A stretch of DNA of 64,000 nt from Micromonospora alfalfae (GTDB lineage Bacteria > Actinomycetota > Actinomycetes > Mycobacteriales > Micromonosporaceae). Location: NCBI RefSeq assembly GCF_022230925.1, contig NZ_JAKKFH010000062.1:248001-312000 (forward strand), written 5' to 3'. Below, in pieces: positions 45,468 through 53,041 of this stretch; within the stretch, counting starts at the first letter, position 1; every line of letters starts with the position of its first letter. The position numbers and the translations under genes are program-made. Below the pieces are notes generated by a model that was given only the letters and a program-made list of their open reading frames with translations, was not told the DNA's origin and searched no databases.

Positions 45468-46217
45468 TCATGCGGTACGCCGGAGACGTCCGGCGTACCG
45501 CGACTCGAGGGCGAGGTTGTGCTCGTCCCCGCCGGGGACGTTGGCGGAGAGGTAGATAGGGGGTACCTCCCCGGCCTGGTGGAACCGTCGTACCACCTCC
45601 GCGGTCAGCAACTGCGCCAGCAGCGCCGTGGTGACCGAGGAGACCGCACAGACCGCGCCGCCGCCCTCGAGCGGCAGCAGTGCATCGCCGTACGGCGCGC
45701 CGTTGTCCAGCACGACGTCGGCGAGGTCGGCGAGCCGGTGCCCGGACGGGTGCCGTGGGGCGACCCGCGCGGTGTGCTCGACCGAGGTGACCGCGATCAA
45801 CGGGTGACCGCGCTCGGTGACCAGCGCCGCCAGCTCGACCACCGAGCCGTTGATGCCGGATTGGGACGCCACGACGAACACGTCGCGCGGCTGGGGCGCC
45901 GCGAGCGCGTAGATCTGGTGGGCGATGGAGGGATCACGTTCCAGCTTGGGGTCGGCGAGCACGTCACGCGGGGCGTCACCGTGCATCACCAGGTCCCGGA
46001 CCGAGAGCCTGTTGGTGGGGACCAACCCGCCGGCCCGGGCGACCAGCTCGGCGGCGAACGCCTCCGAGTGCCCGGCGCCGAACGCCTGGAGCACGCCGCC
46101 GTCGCGCAGGCTGTCGGCGATCAGGTCGGCGGCCCGGGTGATCCCGTCGGCCTCCGAGTCGAGCAGCCGGTCGAGCACCGGGCGGACGGCGTCCGCGTAC
46201 CCCTGGGCGCTGATCAT
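45468..46217 (-). CDS. SIS-domain phosphosugar protein (UPF0309-like)
   Basis: 249 residues from ATG 46217, which overlaps the RpiR stop by four bases. One SIS fold is seen: LQAFGAGHSEAFAAELVARA binds the phosphosugar, and VFVVASQSGINGSVVELA and GHPLIAVTSVEHTARV complete it. Relatives are sugar isomerases, GlmS isomerase halves and the MurNAc-6-P etherase MurQ. I recall that the Streptomyces homologue is linked to amino-sugar phosphate metabolism and toxicity, but that cannot be checked here. Its place between an RpiR regulator and ngcEFG, opposite an amino-sugar kinase, fits action on GlcNAc-6-P or a related phosphate. Confidence 0.85.
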   Translation of the reverse strand: MISAQGYADAVRPVLDRLLDSEADGITRAADLIADSLRDGGVLQAFGAGHSEAFAAELVARAGGLVPTNRLSVRDLVMHGDAPRDVLADPKLERDPSIAHQIYALAAPQPRDVFVVASQSGINGSVVELAALVTERGHPLIAVTSVEHTARVAPRHPSGHRLADLADVVLDNGAPYGDALLPLEGGGAVCAVSSVTTALLAQLLTAEVVRRFHQAGEVPPIYLSANVPGGDEHNLALESRYAGRLRRTA

Positions 46218-47167
46218 GAGAGGGCTCCCTTCGCCGCCTTGTGCCCGTCGACTGCCTGCGCTGTCCGCCGGAAGGCCGCGTGCGCGCGGTCGTGCGTGCG
46301 TTGGGCGACGGCGATGTAGAGCAGGTCGAGCACCACCAGTTGGGGGTGCCGGGCGGAGAGCGCGTCCGGTCGGAAGGTGGTCGCCTGGCTGGCCGTGAGC
46401 AGCACGATGTCGGCCAGCTCGGCCAACGGGGAGCGGGGGAAGCCGGTGAGCGCGAGCGTGGTGGCGCCCCGGCTGCCCGCCTCGGCGAGCATCTCGATCG
46501 TCTCCCGGGTCTGCCCGGTGTGCGAGATGCCGAGCGCCACGTCCCCCGATCGCAGCAACGCGGCGCTGGCCAGCCCCTCGTGCACGTCGTTCCACGCCCA
46601 CGCGGCCACACCGATGCGGTGCAGGCTGAACTGCATCTCCTCACCGACCAGGGCGCTGCCACTGGCACCGAAGATGTTCACCCTGCTGGCGCCGGCGATC
46701 GCCACAGCGGCCCGTTCCACCTCGGTGAGGTCGAGCAGTGTGGCGGTGTCGTGCATGGCCCGGGTGTCGGCGGCCATGATCTGGTCGAGCACCCGGGCGA
46801 GCGGGTCGCTCGGCTGGATCTCCCGTCCGATGTCGACCGTCCAACCGGCCGAGCGGGCCCGGCCGGTCTCGGAGGCGATGCCCAGCCGCAGGTCGGCGTA
46901 CCCCTCGAAGCCCATCGCCCGGCAGAAGCGGGTGATGGTCGCCGGTGAGGTGCCACTGCGCTCGGCCAGCTCGACGATTGTCGACCGGGCGGCGGCCTCC
47001 GGGTCGCTGAGCACGTGCTCGGCGACCCGACGCAGGGCGCCGGTCAACTCGCCGAGCCCGTTGCGTACCCGGGCCAACACCCCGTCGGAGGCCGAGGTCC
47101 GCCGGTCGATCACGTTGGCGTCGACCACCGCGGTCCCCGCGACGGTGTCCACCTCGTGATCAACCAT
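46214..47167 (-). CDS. RpiR/MurR-family transcriptional regulator
   Basis: 317 residues from ATG 47167. An N-terminal helix-turn-helix of RpiR type (IVELAERSGTSPATITRFCR, near residues 65-85) is followed by a SIS effector domain (VNIFGASGSALVGEEMQF, VALGISHTGQTRETIEML). Such regulators sense sugar phosphates. It is first in a five-gene operon and diverges from the kinase gene; ACTGTTA heptamers in the shared control region are candidate operators. Confidence 0.92.
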   Translation of the reverse strand: MVDHEVDTVAGTAVVDANVIDRRTSASDGVLARVRNGLGELTGALRRVAEHVLSDPEAAARSTIVELAERSGTSPATITRFCRAMGFEGYADLRLGIASETGRARSAGWTVDIGREIQPSDPLARVLDQIMAADTRAMHDTATLLDLTEVERAAVAIAGASRVNIFGASGSALVGEEMQFSLHRIGVAAWAWNDVHEGLASAALLRSGDVALGISHTGQTRETIEMLAEAGSRGATTLALTGFPRSPLAELADIVLLTASQATTFRPDALSARHPQLVVLDLLYIAVAQRTHDRAHAAFRRTAQAVDGHKAAKGALS

Positions 47168-47191
47168 GAGACGCCTCAGCTTTCCGAAAAG

Positions 47192-47270
47192 ACTGTTAAC
47201 TGTTAGTGGTAAAAGTTCTTACTGAACGACCCCCTGTGTCAAGACTGTGGGCGAAGTTTTCAAACTGTTA
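47192..47270. promoter_or_regulatory. control region with three ACTGTTA heptamers and an RpiR promoter
   Basis: ACTGTTA occurs in tandem at 47192-47198 and 47199-47205 and again at 47264-47270, all in the same orientation. On the minus strand TTGACA (47242-47237) and TAAGAA (47221-47216) are 15 bp apart and form a possible promoter for the RpiR operon. The tandem pair then lies just past the start point and the third copy upstream of the -35. Confidence 0.6.
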
Positions 47271-47373
47271 CCTGGTGCACAGCCCGCCAGTCCCGCCACA
47301 ACTTGCCCCGCACGACCCCGCCGACCAGCATGAACAAGCCAGATCGCCGTTCCGCGCAAGGAGACTCGTGCCG

Positions 47374-48360
47374 ATGTCCGACACCGTCGTGGTGGGTCTC
47401 GATATCGGCGGTACGTCCACCCGGGCGACCGTCCTCACCCTCACCGGGCAACGCCTCGGCACCGGCCGCGCCGGCGGCGGCAACCCCACCAGCCACGGCG
47501 CCGAACGCGCCGCCGCCGAACTGCTGACCGCGCTCCGCAGCGCGCTCGCCGACGTCGACCCGACCCGGGCGGCCGCCGGCACCATCGGGCTCGCCGGAGC
47601 CGGCCGGCTGCTCGCCGACCCCGCCGGGCGGGACGCCTTCGACCAGGCCTGGCACGACGCCGGCCTGCGCTGCCCGTACGAGGTGCACGGCGACGCCCTG
47701 GTCGCGTACGCCTCAGGCACCGCCGCCGCGGACGGAACCATCCTCATCGCCGGCACCGGGGCGATCACCGCCCAGGTCCACGAGCTGCGACTCGACCGGA
47801 TCGCCGACGGCCACGGCTGGCTGCTCGGCGACGCCGGCTCGGGCTTCTGGCTCGGCCGGGAAGCCGTACGTCGACTGCTCGCCGACCTCGACGCCGGCAG
47901 TGGGCTCGGCGCGCTGACCACGACAGTGCTCACCGAGATTCTGGGCAGCGCCGACATCGCCGCCCGCCCCCGGGACACCGTCGACGCCACCATCCAGACC
48001 GTGACTCGTCGCCCCCCCGTCGAACTGGCCCGGCTCGCGCCGCTGGTCGTCGACGCCGCCACCCACGGCGACCCGGTCGCCGCCTCGCTGATCAGCGAAG
48101 CCGCCACACACCTCACCGAGAGCGTGAGCCGGATCCGCCCCGCCGGGGCCGTGACACCGATCGTGCTCGGCGGTGGCCTGCTCACCGCTGACACCCCGCT
48201 GGCCGCCGCCGTCCGGGCCGAGATCGCGCGACACTGGCCGGACGCGCCACTGCGTACCGCCGGAGACGGGGCCGCCGCCGCAGCCTGGCTGGCCGCCCGC
48301 GGCCTACCCGAGGTGACCGACCCGGCCGCCCTGCACGCCCGCCTCTTCCCCACCCCCTGA
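47374..48360 (+). CDS. BadF/BadG-family N-acetylglucosamine kinase
   Basis: 328 residues from ATG 47374 (AAGGAG ten bases upstream; GTG 47368 in frame is the alternative). The actin-like ATPase fold has phosphate-1 motif VGLDIGGTSTRATVL, phosphate-2 LIAGTGAITAQV and GDAGSGFWLGREAVR, and adenosine motif PIVLGGGLLTADTPL. Family members phosphorylate GlcNAc or related amino sugars. It diverges from the RpiR-SIS-NgcEFG operon, so import, phosphorylation and further processing are linked in one locus. Confidence 0.9.
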   Translation: MSDTVVVGLDIGGTSTRATVLTLTGQRLGTGRAGGGNPTSHGAERAAAELLTALRSALADVDPTRAAAGTIGLAGAGRLLADPAGRDAFDQAWHDAGLRCPYEVHGDALVAYASGTAAADGTILIAGTGAITAQVHELRLDRIADGHGWLLGDAGSGFWLGREAVRRLLADLDAGSGLGALTTTVLTEILGSADIAARPRDTVDATIQTVTRRPPVELARLAPLVVDAATHGDPVAASLISEAATHLTESVSRIRPAGAVTPIVLGGGLLTADTPLAAAVRAEIARHWPDAPLRTAGDGAAAAAWLAARGLPEVTDPAALHARLFPTP

Positions 48361-48420
48361 CACCCCCGGCGCAACGCGCCCGCAGCACCCCCGCCTGCCC
48401 GGCACCCCGCCCCACGCGCC

Positions 48421-48518
48421 GCGCCACCCCGCCCTGCACACCGCGCCACCCCGCCCCACGCGCCGCGCCACCCCGCCCTGCACACCGCGCGCCGCACGCC
48501 GCACGCCGCACGCCGCGC
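48421..48518. repeat. direct repeat and heptamer array after the kinase gene
   Basis: A 26-bp unit starting GCGCCACCCCGCCCTG occurs exactly at 48421-48446 and again at 48465-48490. Four copies of GCCGCAC (the last with one change) fill 48491-48518 and end at the edge of element B. No coding sense is visible. Confidence 0.85.
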
Positions 48519-48520
48519 AT

Positions 48521-48592
48521 GATCGCGCCCGATCCAGGTTGTAGTGCCCTCCGGTCGCGACGAGGGGACTCTTTCCAGGTTCCAGCACGATC
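48521..48592. repeat. diverged copy of the long inverted repeat, element B
   Basis: This segment aligns with element A (25189-25267) over both arms: the left arm shares about 24 of 31 bases, and the right arm shares GAGGGGACT, TCCAGG and AGCACGATC. Its own arms pair less perfectly than those of A. As with A, a heptamer array precedes it. It abuts the 5' end of a truncated SDR gene. Confidence 0.75.
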
Positions 48593-48599
48593 ACCGACG

Positions 48600-49273
48600 C
48601 GCGGCACCCGAGACGAGCGCGCTCACGGCGGCAGGCGGCCGCGTATCCGCGTGGCCTGCCCCGGCCGTGAGCGGCTGGGCGGCGGCATCGCCCACTTCAT
48701 CGAGGCGGACCTCTCGGCGGGCGGCGTCGAGATCCGCCGCCTCGCACACGAGGCGACGACCCTGGCGGGGCGGCCGGTCGACATCCTGGTCAACAACGCG
48801 GCCTTTCTCGTGCCACCTCACCCCATGACGGAGTCGACCGAGGAACAGATCGACAAGGCGCTCGAGGTCAACGTCAAGGCCCCGTTCCTTCTGGCGGCGG
48901 CCCTGGTGCCCGGCATGGTGGAGCGGGGTGGCGGCTCCGTGATCAACATCGGCTCGATCGGCGGCGTGGACGGAATCAAGTTCACTTCGCTGTACGGCGC
49001 CAGCAAGGCAGGCCTGCACTCGCTGACGAGGTCGTGGGCCGCGGAGTTGGCCGCCGACGGTGTGCGGGTGAACACCGTCGCCCCCGGACCGACCATCACG
49101 GAGGGCAGCGAAGACCTCCGCCCCCTCCTGGAGAAGCTCGCGAGAGCAACCCGGACAGGCGTACGGGCAACGTGCAGGACACCGCCGCTGCCGTGATCTT
49201 CCTTGCCAGTGAGGACGCCTCACACATCCACGGTGTACTCCTCCCGGTGGATGGCGGGGCTCTCGCGATCTGA
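48600..49273 (+). pseudogene. broken short-chain dehydrogenase/reductase gene
   Basis: SDR sequence runs from about 48680 (GGGIAHFIEADLSAGGVEIR) through DILVNNAAFLVPP, GGSVINIGSIGG and the catalytic YGASKAGLHSL (Y and K present) to TVAPGPTITEG. The frame then slips near 49140-49165, and the C-terminus AAAVIFLASEDASHIHG, LLPVDGGALAI continues in another frame to a stop at 49273. The N-terminal glycine-rich NAD(P) loop is missing; upstream of 48600 lies element B instead. So it has both a 5' truncation and an internal frameshift. Confidence 0.8.
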
Positions 49274-49280
49274 GGACCGG

Positions 49281-49310
49281 CCGGCTCGGCGCGTCGGCGC
49301 GCCGAGCCGG
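49281..49310. terminator. perfect 13-bp hairpin after the broken SDR gene
   Basis: Arms CCGGCTCGGCGCG and CGCGCCGAGCCGG surround a TCGG tetraloop, eight bases after the SDR stop. It is probably the original terminator of that gene. Confidence 0.75.
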
Positions 49311-49482
49311 CGTCGACCGGATCTCCAGGGCCCGACGCACGTCGGGCAGCGCACACGTCGAGCGGTTCCGACTGATCAGTATCGGTCAGACCCGAGCTGC
49401 CTGGAGATCGATGCCGGTCCCGCCACAGTCGCCCGGGGTACGCGGGGAAGCTGCCCCGATGACCGGGAGGCACTGACCGACC

Positions 49483-50382
49483 CTACTTGAGCTGCCCTGC
49501 GGTGAGGCCCGCCTGCACCTGACGTTGGAAGGCCACATAGACGGCAAGCACCGGGAGCACCGCGATGCTCAGCCCGGCGAACAGACGAGCGTAGTCGCCG
49601 GCGTACCCCTGGCTGACCGACAGCGCGAACAGCCCCTGCGCCAGCATCCACTTGGACGCGTCGCCCTGCAACAGCACCTGCGGCAACAGGAACTGGTTCC
49701 AGTGGCTGAGGAAGTTGAAGATCGCCACACTGATCATTCCCGGACGGGCCATGGGCAGCATCACCCGGAAGAAGAGCCGGAAGTGACCGCAGCCGTCGAC
49801 AAGTGCGGCTTCCGCCACCGAGGTCGGCAGGGTCCGGAAGAAGGCGGTCAGGAAGAACACGGTGAACGGCAGCGAGTAGGCCGCGTACACGAGGATCAGC
49901 CCGAGCCAGGTGTTGAAGAGACCGGCGTTGCGGACCACGAAGAAGAGCGGCACCAGGGCGAGGAACACCGGGAACATCAGGCCGCCGACGAACAGGTAGT
50001 AGACGACCTGGCGGCCGCGGAACTCGTAGCGGGCAAAGACGTACGCGGCGGTGGCACCCATCAGCATGGTGAGGCTGACCGAGCCGGTCACCACCACCAG
50101 GCTGTTGAGGAAGTACCTACCGATGTGCGCGCCGGTCCAGGCCCGCGCCCAGTTGTCCAGGTGCAGCGCGCCGGGGAGCCCCCAGGGGTCGGCGAGGATC
50201 TCACCGTTGGTCTTGAACGAGCTGATGAACATCCACAGCAGTGGCAGCACGGTGAGCAGGCCCCAGAGCAGCAGGAAGCCGTGCGAGAGGGCGTTGGCCA
50301 CGCCGAGTTCGCGGCGCACCGGGCGGTCCCCGCTGGTGACCGGGTTCGGGGCGGTCGCTGTGGGCTGATCCAGAGTGGTCAC
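49483..50382 (-). CDS. ngcG: NgcG-like amino-sugar ABC permease (locus 2)
   Basis: 299 residues from GTG 50382, overlapping the upstream permease by four bases. The EAA loop is VAEAALVDGCGHFRLFFRVM and the C-terminus QVQAGLTAGQLK; both match the locus 1 NgcG closely. The frame is open much further upstream, but only as a shadow of ngcF. Confidence 0.88.
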   Translation of the reverse strand: MTTLDQPTATAPNPVTSGDRPVRRELGVANALSHGFLLLWGLLTVLPLLWMFISSFKTNGEILADPWGLPGALHLDNWARAWTGAHIGRYFLNSLVVVTGSVSLTMLMGATAAYVFARYEFRGRQVVYYLFVGGLMFPVFLALVPLFFVVRNAGLFNTWLGLILVYAAYSLPFTVFFLTAFFRTLPTSVAEAALVDGCGHFRLFFRVMLPMARPGMISVAIFNFLSHWNQFLLPQVLLQGDASKWMLAQGLFALSVSQGYAGDYARLFAGLSIAVLPVLAVYVAFQRQVQAGLTAGQLK

Positions 50383-51287
50383 GAGTACTCGATCCGTTCG
50401 CGCCGGCCGATGCGCAGCGACAGCACCGCCACCGAGAGGGTCAGGAAGAACATCACCACGCCGATGGCCGAGGCGTAGCCGAACTTGGTCTCGCTGCCGA
50501 AGGCGGTGTCGTACATGCGTACGCCGATCACGTCGGTGGAGAAGTTCGGCCCGCCGTTGGTCATCAGCTGCACGAGGATGAACCCGTCCAGGGCGAAGAT
50601 GGCCAGATAGACCCAGGCGACCTGGACGGTGTCCCAGAGCAGCGGCAGGGTGACCCGGCGCAGGGTGGTGAACCGGGACGCGCCGTCGAGCAGGACGGCC
50701 TCGTAGATCTCCTTCGGCACTGCCGACATCGCCGCGCCGAACAGCACCACGTAGAAGCCGACGTTGCTCCACACCATCACCGCGAGCACGCACCAGAAGG
50801 CGGTCGCCGGGTCGCCGAGCCAGGTCGGAGCGGGCAGGCCGAGGCCGTGCAGAGCGGTGGTGAGCAGCCCCTTGTTGGGGTGGTACACCTCCTTCCACAG
50901 CAACGCGATGATCACCACGGAGAGCACCTGCGGGAAGAAGTAGACGGTGCGGTAGAGCGCGCCGCCGCGTACGCCGGTGACGCCGGCACTGCCCTTGCGC
51001 CCACCCATGGCGAGCATGGTGGCGAAGAAGAGCCCGAGCACGATGGTCAGCACCGGCACCAGTCCCAGCAGGATCGCGTTGTTCTTCAACGCGTTCCACA
51101 CGTAGTCGTCGTGCCAGAGGGTCTTGAAGTTGGCCAGTCCGACCGGGTTGGCGTCGGCCGAGTAGCCGAGCCAGTCGGTGGTGGAGATCTGGAACGCCTG
51201 GAAGTACGGCGAGACGACGAAGAACACGTACAGCAACACCGGTGGCACCAGGAACGTGACGATCAGCGGCCACTTGCCATGTTTCAC
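50379..51287 (-). CDS. ngcF: NgcF-like amino-sugar ABC permease (locus 2)
   Basis: 302 residues from ATG 51287, beginning MKHGKWPLIVTFLVPPVLLY. The same length and opening as the locus 1 NgcF. The EAA loop is YEAVLLDGASRFTTLRRVTL. GAGAGGGA precedes the start. It lies 64 bp after ngcE of this locus. Confidence 0.88.
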   Translation of the reverse strand: MKHGKWPLIVTFLVPPVLLYVFFVVSPYFQAFQISTTDWLGYSADANPVGLANFKTLWHDDYVWNALKNNAILLGLVPVLTIVLGLFFATMLAMGGRKGSAGVTGVRGGALYRTVYFFPQVLSVVIIALLWKEVYHPNKGLLTTALHGLGLPAPTWLGDPATAFWCVLAVMVWSNVGFYVVLFGAAMSAVPKEIYEAVLLDGASRFTTLRRVTLPLLWDTVQVAWVYLAIFALDGFILVQLMTNGGPNFSTDVIGVRMYDTAFGSETKFGYASAIGVVMFFLTLSVAVLSLRIGRRERIEYS

Positions 51288-51351
51288 GAGAGGGACCTCT
51301 CCGAGGGGGGACGGCCGGTGGGGGTGGATCTCTCCCCCACCGGCCGGGCGG

Positions 51352-52767
51352 TCAGGCCGCTCGCTTGTACTTCTTGATCGAGCTGTCCTGGGCGATCGAG
51401 TCGGCGCCCTTCTGGCACTGTTCGAGGAACTCGGCGGGGCCGATCCGGCCGCTGAAGAACTCGCCGCACGCGGCGTCGACGAGGTTGCGCTCCAACTTGC
51501 GGTAGTAGTTGTTGTAGACCCAGTTGAAGCCGTTGGCGCCGGACGCGTCGAGGGCCTTGACCACTGTGTTCAGCCCGTACGGCAGCTCGACTCCCTCGCT
51601 GGCGCCGGCGACGACGGTGAGGCTGGCGACCTTCCTGGTGAAGTCCTGGGCGCCCTTCTTGGACAGCATGGTCCGGAAGTACTCCAGACCGCCGGCGACG
51701 TTGCGGGCCTTGGCCGGCACCAGGAACGGTTCACCGGCGGTGCCGCGGATCGCCTCGAACGGCAGCTTGTCGCCGCTGCCCAGGCTCGGCGTCGGCGCGA
51801 TGGTCATGTTGAATCCGGCCGGGGTGACGTCCTTCTGCTCGCTCTCCAGCCAGGAGCCGCAGGAGATGAATGCGGCCTTGCCCTGGCACCAGGCGGTCTG
51901 CGACTGCTTGTGGTCCAGGCCGGGCGAGCCTTCCAGGATGTACTTGTCCTTGACGATCTGGTGCCAGGCGTCGGCCGCGGCCTTCATCGAGTCGGACTTC
52001 CAGGCGTTCGGCTCCAGGTTGTCGAGCGCGAGGGCCACCGACGGGCCGCCGAACTTGATCGCGGTGGAGATCAGCGGCCAGCTCATGTAGCGCGGGTGCA
52101 GGCCGGCGTACGTCCAGGGGGCGATGCCGGCGGCCTTGATCTGCTTGCAGAGCGCGATGTGCTCCTCCCAGGTCTTCGCGTACTCCCACTTGCGTTCGGT
52201 GAACAGCTTGTTGGAGTACCAGATGCCGTAGGCGGTGTAGGTGTAGTTGAGCACCAGGAACTTGCCGTCGTAGGAGCCGATCTCGACAGCACCGGGCAGC
52301 AGGGTGTCCTTGACGGTCTTGCCGGGCGCGTCGAGGCTCGGGGCGGCGAGCAGCTCCCCGAGGTCGGCGAGGGCGTTCTGACTGACCAGGCCGTTGAAGT
52401 CGATCTGGCCGGTGCCGGAGTTGTTGACCACGTCCGGCGGGGAGCCGTCGACGAAGCGCGGCTGGAGGGTCTTGCTGATCTCCTGGGTGGAGGAGTGCTT
52501 GATCTTCGCCTTCGGGTACTTCTCGGTGTACATGGCCTCGTGGGCCTTGGCGTACTCCTCTCCGAACCCACCGCCGAAGATCACCACTTCGAGGGGGGCG
52601 TCCTCCTTCACGCCGAGCGGGTTCTGCGCGCTCTTGGTGCCCCGGTAGATCTCCGCGTCGTTCTTGTCACCGCCACCGCCGGTGGCGCAGCCGGCCAGCA
52701 GACCGGCGGCGGGGGTGGCCAGGAGGCCGGCGGCGGCGCTGCGCCGCAGGATGTCACGCCTGTTCAT
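51352..52767 (-). CDS. ngcE: NgcE-like sugar-binding lipoprotein (locus 2)
   Basis: 471 residues from ATG 52767 with GAGGAGAA upstream. Tat signal NRRDILRRSAAAGLL and lipobox LLAGC with C27. It shares NgcE blocks with locus 1: EVVIFGGGFGEEYAKAHEAM, LQPRFVDGSPPDVVNNSGTG, GSWLESEQKDVTPAGF. No regulator, kinase or SIS gene accompanies this copy, and its ligand may differ from that of locus 1. Confidence 0.9.
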   Translation of the reverse strand: MNRRDILRRSAAAGLLATPAAGLLAGCATGGGGDKNDAEIYRGTKSAQNPLGVKEDAPLEVVIFGGGFGEEYAKAHEAMYTEKYPKAKIKHSSTQEISKTLQPRFVDGSPPDVVNNSGTGQIDFNGLVSQNALADLGELLAAPSLDAPGKTVKDTLLPGAVEIGSYDGKFLVLNYTYTAYGIWYSNKLFTERKWEYAKTWEEHIALCKQIKAAGIAPWTYAGLHPRYMSWPLISTAIKFGGPSVALALDNLEPNAWKSDSMKAAADAWHQIVKDKYILEGSPGLDHKQSQTAWCQGKAAFISCGSWLESEQKDVTPAGFNMTIAPTPSLGSGDKLPFEAIRGTAGEPFLVPAKARNVAGGLEYFRTMLSKKGAQDFTRKVASLTVVAGASEGVELPYGLNTVVKALDASGANGFNWVYNNYYRKLERNLVDAACGEFFSGRIGPAEFLEQCQKGADSIAQDSSIKKYKRAA

Positions 52768-52892
52768 GGGTTCTCCTCGGGTCGGGTCGGGCGGATCGCC
52801 GGTCTGTGGGGGGAGGCGTCCGCCGCGCGAGGGGCGGTAGTTCTCTTCAGTTCATGCTCTGTTGCTGAAGAATTTCTACGACAGCCGGGCTC

Positions 52893-52905
52893 GGACTTCA
52901 AGTCC
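52893..52905. promoter_or_regulatory. 13-bp dyad upstream of ngcEFG locus 2
   Basis: GGACTTCAAGTCC is a perfect 6-bp dyad around one base, about 125 bp upstream of the locus 2 ngcE start, and the only clear palindrome in the 274-bp gap besides a hairpin near the dehydrogenase end. A candidate operator only. Confidence 0.35.
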
Positions 52906-52991
52906 TGACTGTCGAACCGTTATCACCACCAGCCGCAGGGACCGACGCCGCCGGGCCGTCGCACCCCGAGAATCCGGGGGTACGCCGACGA

Positions 52992-53021
52992 AGGCCGGCC
53001 CACCTCGCGGCGAGCCGGCCT
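52992..53021 (-). terminator. hairpin after the semialdehyde dehydrogenase gene
   Basis: Arms AGGCCGGC and GCCGGCCT pair around a 14-nt loop, 21 bp past the minus-strand stop of mmsA. Confidence 0.5.
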
Positions 53022-53041
53022 GGTGTTGTCGGCGGCGAGCG

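Noticed and set aside
42143..48360. DasR operator (ACTGGTCTAGACCAGT-like) for the ngc genes
   Set aside because: No such palindrome was found in the visible control regions of either ngc locus by eye.
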